DNA of 39,136 nt, taken from NCBI GenBank assembly GCA_010906935.1, contig JAAFHC010000008.1, positions 1-39,136 on the forward strand, in the 5' to 3' direction. A program made the position numbers and the translations under genes. Source of the DNA: Gelidibacter sp. (lineage in GTDB: Bacteria; Bacteroidota; Bacteroidia; Flavobacteriales; Flavobacteriaceae). The first letter of the stretch is position 1. Every line of letters begins with the position of its first letter. Under the pieces are notes generated by a model. That model searched no databases. It was not told where the DNA came from and saw nothing but the letters and a program-made list of their open reading frames with translations. Below, piece by piece: positions 33,203 to 39,136 of this stretch.

Positions 33203-33481
33203 TTAATTATGCCATCTCCTCACTAAAATCTTTGTGAATTCAATAGCAATTTTTGCCTTATCCGTAGAGTTGAGGACGGTTAAATAGCTGACAATGAATA
33301 AGTAGTGAATCTGGCGAGTAAACTCTTCAAGTTCGCACAGTAAACTCTCCAGTTTCGGTGGCGGTCCAAAAAGGATTCCTCTTAATTTTGATAAAAATAC
33401 CAAACGTGTTTTTTTGTGAGTACAATAAGCAGTTTTAAAGAGGGGCAATGATGGCAATAACCAGACAGGTAATAAAACCAA
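33203..33481 (-). CDS. Possible small protein (doubtful)
   Basis: A 92-codon minus-strand frame whose C-terminal half (LESLLCELEEFTRQIHYLFI, ending VRRWHN) has natural-looking amino-acid composition. The first 30 residues look unprotein-like, and the start overlaps the plus-strand gene at 33448. It could be the remnant of a longer gene, or noise. Otherwise the 354-bp gap after paralogue B holds nothing recognisable. Confidence 0.25.
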   Translation of the reverse strand: MVLLPVWLLPSLPLFKTAYCTHKKTRLVFLSKLRGILFGPPPKLESLLCELEEFTRQIHYLFIVSYLTVLNSTDKAKIAIEFTKILVRRWHN

Positions 33482-33768
33482 TGGACATCCAAAATTTTTT
33501 TGGCAAGCGAGAACGCCAGAGTTTTAAAATGATGTCAGAAATGAAAAGATATTTTAGGAAGGAAAAACACCATCCTATCACAGTGACCAACTTTTGCGAG
33601 TATTATGCTATAAATGCAAGTGACCTATATGAGGCGATGCAGGCAACAGATTTGTATAAAACGAAAAAAGCTGAGAATCGTAAAAATAAACCCGAAGTAG
33701 CCCCACCAATATTCGATGTGATCAACACAAAACAATTACCTTACCAATTTAGCCGTAAAACGGAATAA
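33448..33768 (+). CDS. Small uncharacterised protein
   Basis: 106 residues as read; a second ATG at 33481 (MDIQNFFGKRERQSF, 95 residues) is an equally good start. The basic N-terminal half with FCEYYAINASDLYEAM resembles a small helical DNA-binding arrangement, but no family is recognised. The C-terminus is Lys/Pro-rich. It probably belongs to the same accessory set as the paralogues upstream. Confidence 0.6.
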   Translation: MMAITRQVIKPMDIQNFFGKRERQSFKMMSEMKRYFRKEKHHPITVTNFCEYYAINASDLYEAMQATDLYKTKKAENRKNKPEVAPPIFDVINTKQLPYQFSRKTE

Positions 33769-33975
33769 TTGATCATAATAAAAACAAACAAACAAGCAAA
33801 AATCTTACTTAATGGCTTTGAGGTAGTTCACAACAGGTTGCCACGTTGTTCTTTCGCTCTCGCTCAATAACGCCTCGCAATGACTCGGTTACAATTAGCT
33901 TTAGAATATAGTGATGAAGGGGTTTTAGGCTCTTTACTAGCTTATGATGTCGAAAAAATTAGGTAACTTCACTAA
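33769..33975. repeat. Inverted fragment of the GTCATTGC repeat
   Basis: 33826-33882 is a minus-orientation piece of the dispersed repeat (AGTTCACAACAGGTTGCCAC to CTCGCAATGAC on the plus strand). The rest is AT-rich with no gene. Confidence 0.65.
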
Positions 33976-34257
33976 ATGAAAAAGAGTTACATATATTTTA
34001 TGGCCAATAAAAACAATACCGTTATTTATATTGGGGTAACCAGTAATTTATTAGAACGTGTACACCAACATAAAATTAAAATACACAAAGGATTTACCGC
34101 TAGCTATAATTGCGATAAATTGGTTTATTTTGAAGAATTTGAAAATATCAATCAGGCAATAGCAAGAGAAAAGCAATTAAAAGCAGGCAATCGCAAAAGA
34201 AAAGAAGCACTCATACAACAAGAAAACCCAAATTTGGAAGATTTATCTGAAGGATGA
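33976..34257 (+). CDS. GIY-YIG nuclease-family protein
   Basis: 93-residue single-domain protein: YIYFMANKNNTVIYIGVTSN carries the split GIY-YIG motif, then ERVHQHK with its Arg near residue 28 and the Glu of IAREKQLK near 65. The basic tail GNRKRKEAL is typical. Unlike the copy at 3927, it has its own stop codon, and I see no matching terminal inverted repeats around it. Function in the cell unknown. Confidence 0.88.
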   Translation: MKKSYIYFMANKNNTVIYIGVTSNLLERVHQHKIKIHKGFTASYNCDKLVYFEEFENINQAIAREKQLKAGNRKRKEALIQQENPNLEDLSEG

Positions 34258-34645
34258 TTATTTCCATATTGCGAGCAATAGCAAAGCAATCTGTCCATCA
34301 TCACGCTAGATTAAAGCCAATTATAACCTCCGTTGCGATGGAGAAACGGATAGAAAAGACGTTTCGACTGCGGCAACCACGTCTTTGCGAAGGACAGAGC
34401 GTTAAAAAAATGTTCAATGAACATTTTTAGTGATAGAGCCGGCTGGCGCGTTGGCATAGCCGACGTGGCAATCTGTTCATCACTAACACAATGCCAATTA
34501 AAACCTCTGTCATTGCGAGAAGGATTACTGAGGCAAAGCCGAAATAATCCGACGTGGCAACCTATTGCGAACTACCAAAATGCTTCTAAGTAACCACAAA
34601 CAAAAAAAATAGATTCAATACAAAAAATTAGCCTTATTTTTACTC
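34258..34645. repeat. Dispersed repeat block before the aminotransferase
   Basis: Non-coding. It contains the GTTGCGATGGAGAAACGGATAG-type repeat (first bases CGTTGCGATGG near 34330), nearly identical over about 150 bp to 26928-27080, the hairpin copy at 34406-34428 with an altered centre, and another GTCATTGCGAGAAGG unit near 34510. Confidence 0.75.
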
Positions 34646-34653
34646 TAAATTTG
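34646..34653 (+). promoter_or_regulatory. Candidate -7 box TAAATTTG
   Basis: Matches TAnnTTTG, 11 nt before the aminotransferase ATG at 34665, which would leave a very short leader. Confidence 0.45.
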
Positions 34654-34664
34654 AAAAAGTCACC

Positions 34665-35801
34665 ATGAACAAAAAAATATGGCTTTCTTCCCCACACATG
34701 GGAGGAACCGAACAAAACTACGTAAAAGACGCGTTTGATACCAATTGGGTAGCGCCTTTAGGACCGAATATAACGGAGTTTGAAAACACACTCCAAGCTT
34801 ATTTGGGCAGAAACAGTCAGGTTGCGGCACTAAATTCGGGCACCTCCGCCATACATTTGGCACTCATCATGGCAGGAATATCCCAAGGTGCTGAGGTGTT
34901 ATGCCAAAGTTTTACTTTTTCGGCGACTGCCAATCCAATCTTGTATCAGGGAGCCTCACCAGTTTTTGTAGATAGTGAAAAAGACACCTGGAATATGTGT
35001 CCGGTAGCATTGGAAAAAGCCATTGTTGACCGGTTGGCAAAAGGAAAAAAACCAAAAGCGATTATCGTGGTGGATTCTTATGGAATGCCTGCCAAATGGG
35101 AGCAATTAGCGGCAATAGCAAAAAAATACAGTCTGGTGTTAATTGAAGATGCAGCAAGCGCTTTGGGAAGCAGTTACAAAGGACAAAAATGCGGCACTTT
35201 TGGCGATTTTGGCGTATTGTCGTTCAACGGAAATAAAATTATCACCACTTCTGGCGGAGGGGTTTTAATCACTTCTTCAAAAAAACAAAAAGACAAAGCC
35301 ATATTTTTTGCAACACAATCGCGCGACAATGCACCGCATTACCAGCACAGTGAAATTGGCTACAATTACCGTTTGAGCAATATTTGTGCGGGAATTGGCC
35401 GCGGCCAAATGGAAGTTTTGGACAAGCACCTGCAATTGCGCAGGAATATGCATCATTTTTATGTGAATCTCTTCAAAAACATCGATGAGGTCAATGTTTT
35501 TTCAGTGCCCAGCGACGATTATTTTGCGAATTATTGGCTAACTGCTATTGTAGTTACACCAAATGCCGCAAAAGGCATCAACCGTGAAACCTTGCGCCTG
35601 GCTTTGGAAGCCGACAATATTGAATCCCGCCCCTTGTGGAAACCCATGCATTTACAACCCATTTTTTCCAACTACCCTTATTACGGAGAAACTGTTGCCG
35701 AAACATTATTTGAAAACGGCTTGTGCCTACCCTCAGGGTCTAACCTTACAGAAGAAGAAAGAATTAGAATCACAGAAGCGGTAGTGCGGTTTTTTGAATA
35801 A
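34665..35801 (+). CDS. DegT/DnrJ/EryC1/StrS aminotransferase (PglE-like)
   Basis: 378 residues, PLP-dependent sugar aminotransferase. The N-terminus IWLSSPHMGGTEQNYVKDAF and NWVAPLGPN, LNSGTSAIHLAL near 58-69, the Asp in LIEDAASALGSSY, and the Schiff-base Lys in SFNGNKIITTSGGG are all intact. This is the PglE/WeeJ-like group that usually makes UDP-4-amino-4,6-dideoxy-GlcNAc (UDP-QuiNAc4N), so it is distinct from the VioA-like enzyme at 7154. It stands 10 kb from the main locus, cut off by the repeat island; PglC/PglD-type partners are only broken downstream. Confidence 0.88.
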   Translation: MNKKIWLSSPHMGGTEQNYVKDAFDTNWVAPLGPNITEFENTLQAYLGRNSQVAALNSGTSAIHLALIMAGISQGAEVLCQSFTFSATANPILYQGASPVFVDSEKDTWNMCPVALEKAIVDRLAKGKKPKAIIVVDSYGMPAKWEQLAAIAKKYSLVLIEDAASALGSSYKGQKCGTFGDFGVLSFNGNKIITTSGGGVLITSSKKQKDKAIFFATQSRDNAPHYQHSEIGYNYRLSNICAGIGRGQMEVLDKHLQLRRNMHHFYVNLFKNIDEVNVFSVPSDDYFANYWLTAIVVTPNAAKGINRETLRLALEADNIESRPLWKPMHLQPIFSNYPYYGETVAETLFENGLCLPSGSNLTEEERIRITEAVVRFFE

Positions 35802-36180
35802 AAAGCCCCCTAACCCCCGAAAAGGGAATAAAAAAGTTGAAAGCTTGCCTGCCGGAGGCAGGTTCAAAGTCCGAAGACCGAAGACGGAAGACGGAAGAAG
35901 GAAGACCGAAGACCGAAGACGGAAGACGGAAGACGGAAGACGGAAGATGGAAGTCGAAAGCAAAAAGCTCAAAGCTGAAAGCTTGCCTGCCGGAGGAAAG
36001 CTGAAAGCTCAAAATCTGAAGACCGAAGACGGAAGACGGAAGACCGAAGTCGGAAGACGGAAGACGGAAGACGGAAGACCGAAGACGGAAGACGGAAGAT
36101 GGAAACAAAAAGCTCAAAGCTGAAGGCTGAAGGCTCAAAGCTCAAAGCTCAAGTCATTCAAAATATAATTTGAATCCAAA
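35802..36180. repeat. Second heptamer region (GAAGACG/GAAGACC arrays)
   Basis: Two arrays of 7-bp units GAAGAC(G/C)G-type at about 35872-35957 and 36018-36104, separated and flanked by the same CTTGCCTGCCGGAGGCAGG palindromes and GCTCAAA/GCTGAAA heptamers seen at 1758-1862. It is a different unit from the array at 1884-2115 but of the same length. Open frames on both strands here are repeat artefacts. Confidence 0.85.
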
Positions 36181-36706
36181 ACAAAGAAACCGTCCTATGA
36201 GGTTCCTGCCCGCCGGCAGGCAGGTTTCGTCGTGAAATATTGAAAACGTCATCCTGAACTTGTTTCAGGATCTCAATAAATGAAGTTCAAACATTTTAGC
36301 CGACGTAGCAACCCAAAGCGGTCTGGGTGCTGCGGATAAAAAAATTCAATCAATTTTACAGAAAAAGATCATCAGACTTCTCCATCGCGCCGGCTGGCTC
36401 CTCACTAAAAATGTTCACTGAACATTTTCTTAACGTTCCGCCCTAATTCTTTTTTTGGCAATGAAATCTGCCTGCCGGCGGGCAGGAAAAGAACAAAGCA
36501 AAGTAATATAAAACAAGCTACTACTTCAAGAGAATCATATTGAAAGTCACGGATTACAAATCCGCGCCATCGGGCAAACTTACCTTTAACGCTCTTTTAT
36601 ATTTTAGGGGGGTCAGCATCCGCCGGAATGGCAGATAAAATTGCTTCAAAAAACACCTATAATTTTAGTGTTCCCAGAGGGGTCAGCTTACTCCGGAATA
36701 TCCATA
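36181..36706. repeat. Mixed dispersed repeats
   Basis: Contents: a hairpin ATCCTGAACTTGTTTCAGGA-type palindrome near 36253-36273; a minus-orientation copy of the AAAATGTTCA hairpin at 36408-36428; GGCAGG/CCTGCC palindromes near 36209 and 36471; relatives of 26563-26697 and 27189-27249; and two copies of a GGGGTCAGC...CCGGAAT motif (36608 and 36678), the second ending right where the sugar-transferase fragment begins. No gene seen. Confidence 0.7.
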
Positions 36707-36853
36707 AGTCCGTTGTTGTTGGCGGTGTGGATGGCTTTAGCTATCGCCAACCAGGGAAAACCCTTCTTTTTTCAGCAACGCCCGGGTAAAAATGGTAAAA
36801 TATTTACCATTGTGAAGTTTAAAACCATGAATGATAAAAAAGTGCTAATCTAA
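36707..36853 (+). pseudogene. Internal fragment of a sugar transferase, copy 1
   Basis: The frame reads SPLLLAVWMALAIANQGKPF, then FFQQRPGKNGKIFTIVKFKT and MNDKK, and stops shortly after. This is only the end of the membrane segment and the first cytoplasmic motif of a PglC-like transferase; the N-terminus and the catalytic DE motif are missing. Bases 36758-36842 are identical to 38829-38913 (85 bp). The left junction abuts a dispersed GGGGTCAGC repeat and the right junction abuts the AlbA_2 gene. Confidence 0.85.
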
Positions 36854-36860
36854 AATAATA

Positions 36861-38201
36861 ATGAGTGAATCGCAAAATATAGAATACAAAAGTAATTGGC
36901 GAGATGAGTATCTGAAATGGATATGCGGTTTTGCTAATGCCAGTGGAGGTGTTATTTTTATTGGAAAAGACGACAGTGGAGCTATAGTTGGTGTAACCGA
37001 TGAAAAACGATTGTTAGAAGATATTCCAAACAAAGTAAGAGATGTTTTAGGCATCTTGGTAGATGTGAATTTACATCATTCAAAACAAGGCGATTTTATT
37101 GAAATACTCGTTGAAAGTTATCCTTATCCTGTTAATTACAAAGGACAATATCACTACAGAAGCGGGAGTACTAAACAAGAATTAAAAGGAAATGCTTTAG
37201 ATAAATTTCTGTTACAGAAAAAGGGCAAACGATGGGACGGAGTGCCAGTTCCTAATGTTTCAGTTGACGATTTAAAGCAAGAAACGTTAGATTTTTTTCG
37301 CAAACGAGCTTTTAAAAGCCAACGTATTGAAGAAGATATTTTAACCGATACTAACGAACATCTTATTGGAAATCTTCAATTGCAAGAAAACGGATTTTTA
37401 AAACGAGCAGCTATACTTTTGTTTCACGCTAACCCTGAAAATTTTGTAACAGGTTCGTATATCAAAATTGGTTTTTTTGAAACAGATGATGATTTAAAAT
37501 ATCAAGATGAAATACACGGCAACTTATTGGAACAAATTGAAAAAACAATGGATTTGCTTTTTACCAAATACAGTAAAGCCATTATCAGCTACGAAGGAAT
37601 AAACAGAGTTGAAAAGTATGAGTATCCGAAAGATGCAGTTCGTGAAGCTTTGCTAAATGCCATTGCACACAAAGACTATTCGGGAGGTGTTCCTATTCAA
37701 ATAAGTGTTTACAGCGACAAAATTATTTTTTGGAATGAAGGACAATTGCCCGAAAACTGGACAGTAAAAAATCTATTAGAAAAACACGCCTCACGACCTT
37801 ATAATCCTGACATTGCAAATGCTTTATTCCGCAGTGGCTACATAGAATCGTGGGGACGAGGAACACTAAAAATGATAAGGGAATGTAAGCAAGCAGGTAT
37901 TCCAGAACCTGTTTTTAGTTATGAATTAAGCGACATATCGGTTGCGTTTAGAAAAGATATTTACAATGAGAAATATCTTAAAGCACTTAATCTAAACAAC
38001 AGACAAGTAAAGGCAGTTTTGTTTGTGAAAGAGAAAGGGAAAATTACGAATAGTGATTATCAGGAATTGAATAGCATATCTAAACGGACAGCAACCACTG
38101 AGCTTAGTGAATTAGTTGAAAAATATAACTTGTTTTTGAGGGAAGGCACTTCTGGATCTAATATTTTTTACAGATTGTGTGGGACAATAGTGGGGCAATA
38201 G
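36861..38201 (+). CDS. AlbA_2 (Schlafen-like) / HATPase_c_4 protein
   Basis: 446 residues. The N-terminal AlbA_2 domain starts ESQNIEYKSNWRDEYLKWIC and FANASGGVIFIGKDD. A C-terminal HATPase_c_4 region contains DAVREALLNAIAHKDY and YIESWGRGTLKMI. A winged-helix domain follows (GKITNSDYQELNSISKRTAT). Such proteins are often annotated as putative transcriptional regulators or helicase-related; real roles are largely unknown. It ends in GTIVGQ at a TGGGGCAA tandem repeat. A second winged-helix copy follows out of frame at 38221. It sits between two copies of a sugar-transferase segment, so it is probably an insertion. Confidence 0.88.
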   Translation: MSESQNIEYKSNWRDEYLKWICGFANASGGVIFIGKDDSGAIVGVTDEKRLLEDIPNKVRDVLGILVDVNLHHSKQGDFIEILVESYPYPVNYKGQYHYRSGSTKQELKGNALDKFLLQKKGKRWDGVPVPNVSVDDLKQETLDFFRKRAFKSQRIEEDILTDTNEHLIGNLQLQENGFLKRAAILLFHANPENFVTGSYIKIGFFETDDDLKYQDEIHGNLLEQIEKTMDLLFTKYSKAIISYEGINRVEKYEYPKDAVREALLNAIAHKDYSGGVPIQISVYSDKIIFWNEGQLPENWTVKNLLEKHASRPYNPDIANALFRSGYIESWGRGTLKMIRECKQAGIPEPVFSYELSDISVAFRKDIYNEKYLKALNLNNRQVKAVLFVKEKGKITNSDYQELNSISKRTATTELSELVEKYNLFLREGTSGSNIFYRLCGTIVGQ

Positions 38202-38220
38202 TGGGGCAAGTGGGGCAATA

Positions 38221-38391
38221 ATGGGGCATAAAGTTTTTGTTGTTAAAGGGAAAATCACAAATAGTGATTATCAGGAATTGAATGATGTTTCGAGAGAAAC
38301 GGCAACAAGAGACCTAAAAGAACTGATTGACATAAAACTATTTAAACCAAGCGGACAAAAGGGAGCGGGAGCATTTTATACTATTAATTGA
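38221..38391 (+). pseudogene. Out-of-frame second winged-helix module of the AlbA_2 gene
   Basis: 56 codons from ATG 38221. GKITNSDYQELNDVSRETAT repeats the winged-helix segment of the gene just upstream and ends GAGAFYTIN. The two modules are joined by TGGGGCAA-type repeats (38188-38227), in which the upstream frame stops. A change in repeat length could fuse the modules, as in relatives with two such domains. A further 20-bp direct repeat (ATTGCGTCATAATTGCGTCA) follows at about 38392-38431. Confidence 0.65.
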
Positions 38392-38518
38392 ATTGCGTCA
38401 TAATTGCGTCAATTGCGTCATAATTGCGTCAATTGGCTCAAAAACGACAAAAATGAATTGCACATTATCGGTATTATTACAAACTGAAACTTGGCGGATA
38501 TGGCGGATAAATAGTTAA

Positions 38519-38719
38519 CGTTTCACATCCAACAACGGAATGATTATTCCAGTAAAAAATACAAATGCCATTTATAATGCCATGAAAAAAATGATGGAAG
38601 AGGAGGATTTTAGAAATAATCTTCAGCAAAATTCTCGGCAAATGATTGTTTCTCGCTATGAGCAACAAGTGGTTTGGGAGGCTATTTTGGCAGAATATAA
38701 AAGTTTGGGAAATGTATAA
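38519..38719 (+). pseudogene. C-terminal relic of a GT4 glycosyltransferase
   Basis: The frame after TAA 38516 reads NNGMIIPVKNTNAIYNAMKK and continues to QQVVWEAILAEYKSLGNV, the usual tail of a GT4 enzyme (end of the sugar-nucleotide domain and last helix). The rest of the gene is missing. Its end overlaps the ATG of the sugar transferase at 38712 by 8 nt, the spacing of an intact operon, so this is original locus sequence cut on its left side. Confidence 0.75.
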
Positions 38720-39032
38720 GCACTTTTTTAAGCAATTGTTAGATATGCTAGCGGCTTTAATTGCCTTAATATTATTTACTCCTATACTATTAGTTGTGAC
38801 CATATTTTTAGCTTTCGCCAACCAAGGCAAACCCTTCTTTTTTCAGCAACGCCCGGGTAAAAATGGTAAAATATTTACCATTGTGAAGTTTAAAACCATG
38901 AATGATAAAAAAGATGAACATGGAAATTTACTTTCTGATGCAATACGATTGACTAAAATAGGGTCTTTTGTGCGTAAAACATCGTTAGATGAATTTCCGC
39001 AACTATTAAATGTACTTAATTACGCAAAATAA
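38712..39032 (+). pseudogene. Truncated PglC-like sugar transferase, copy 2
   Basis: It starts MYKHFFKQLLDMLAALIALI with a proper membrane segment, then FANQGKPFFFQQRPGKNGK, VKFKTMNDKKDEHG and TSLDEFPQLLNVL. Homology breaks off there; the frame ends NYAK instead of continuing KGDMSxVGPRP. About half of the enzyme is missing, so it is inactive. The break is followed by the palindrome and start of the next gene, suggesting an insertion into the transferase. The earlier in-frame ATG at 38646 lies within the GT4 relic and is not the native start. Confidence 0.85.
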
Positions 39033-39048
39033 TTAAATTTACACACAG

Positions 39049-39081
39049 TAATGTACAACATTTAACTACATTTGTACATTA
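39049..39081 (+). promoter_or_regulatory. 10-bp inverted repeat over a -7 box
   Basis: TAATGTACAA (39049-39058) and TTGTACATTA (39072-39081) are exact complements 13 nt apart. TACATTTG at 39067-39074 (TAnnTTTG) lies inside the dyad. The following ATG is at 39093. The layout resembles the palindrome-promoter before the ATPase at 470, although the sequence differs. Confidence 0.6.
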
Positions 39082-39092
39082 AACTATGCATT

Positions 39093-39136
39093 ATGGAGGA
39101 TTTATTTAGAAGATATCGTAAAAAAGTACAGTATAT
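39093..39136 (+). CDS. 5' end of a gene, possibly another AAA ATPase (partial)
   Basis: Only 14 codons are in the window: MEDLFRRYRKKVQY. Short N-termini of the type MExLxxxxRKKL are what I remember for one branch of Bacteroidota DUF4143 ATPases, and the promoter palindrome supports that. The visible part is too short to be certain. It appears to have landed inside the sugar-transferase gene. Confidence 0.4.
   Translation, partial: MEDLFRRYRKKVQY

Noticed and set aside
33976-34257. Second GIY-YIG gene as another copy of the TIR element
   Set aside because: No CCTGTGGAATA-like repeats or target duplication around it, and it has its own stop codon.
35733-36138. Frames rich in Arg/Lys/Glu or Ser/Phe repeats on both strands
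   Set aside because: Direct translation of the GAAGACS heptamer arrays.
1-39136. tRNA, rRNA, riboswitch or complete insertion sequence with transposase
   Set aside because: None recognised on either strand by eye; small RNAs without strong sequence signature could be missed.

Overview
The window looks like a low-GC Bacteroidota (Flavobacteriia-like) chromosome. This rests on codon and base composition, on several TAnnTTTG-type -7 promoter boxes without clear Shine-Dalgarno sequences, and on gene families typical of that group (DUF4143 ATPases, GxxExxY proteins, single-domain GIY-YIG proteins, AlbA_2/HATPase proteins). No rRNA, tRNA, CRISPR array or complete insertion sequence with its own transposase was seen.

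Layout. (1) 1-2716: palindromes, a DUF4143 ATPase gene under a perfect 16-bp inverted repeat, then about 1 kb of short tandem repeats (7-, 8- and 11-bp units). (2) 2717-24631: an O-antigen/capsule locus, all on the plus strand. rfbB and rfbA make dTDP-4-keto-6-deoxyglucose. A Wzx flippase and a VioA-like aminotransferase follow, the latter giving dTDP-Qui4N. Next is a tightly packed AT-rich module (8383-15077): a stand-alone adenylation domain, a GNAT protein, two carrier proteins, a KAS III, two SDRs, a metallo-beta-lactamase-fold protein and a PglD/NeuD-like acyltransferase. Then come a GT2, a Wzy-like polymerase, a GT4, the UDP-L-FucNAc set (fnlA, frameshifted cupin, fnlC, fnlB) with wbuB, and finally a WbpV-like SDR with a PglC-like initiating sugar transferase. 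The simplest reading is a Wzx/Wzy-dependent glycan containing L-FucNAc and a Qui4N whose amino group carries an acyl chain built on carrier proteins. (3) 24632-34664: a repeat-rich island with an uncharacterised two-gene cassette, higBA (HigB cut by a nonsense codon), a mazEF-like pair, two paralogous long genes of unknown function around a minus-strand gene, and a second GIY-YIG gene. (4) 34665-39136: a PglE-like aminotransferase, more heptamer arrays, an AlbA_2/HATPase gene between two copies of part of a sugar-transferase gene, the tail of a GT4, a truncated sugar transferase, and the first codons of a gene resembling another ATPase under a second palindrome.

Most striking observations. 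A 276-bp element with 11-bp terminal inverted repeats carries little more than a GIY-YIG gene. It is inserted with a 6-bp target duplication into a GxxExxY gene, and removing it restores a 126-codon ORF exactly. The hybrid NRPS/FAS-like acyl module inside the O-antigen locus suggests an unusual N-acyl decoration. A dispersed hairpin repeat shows compensatory base changes among its copies.
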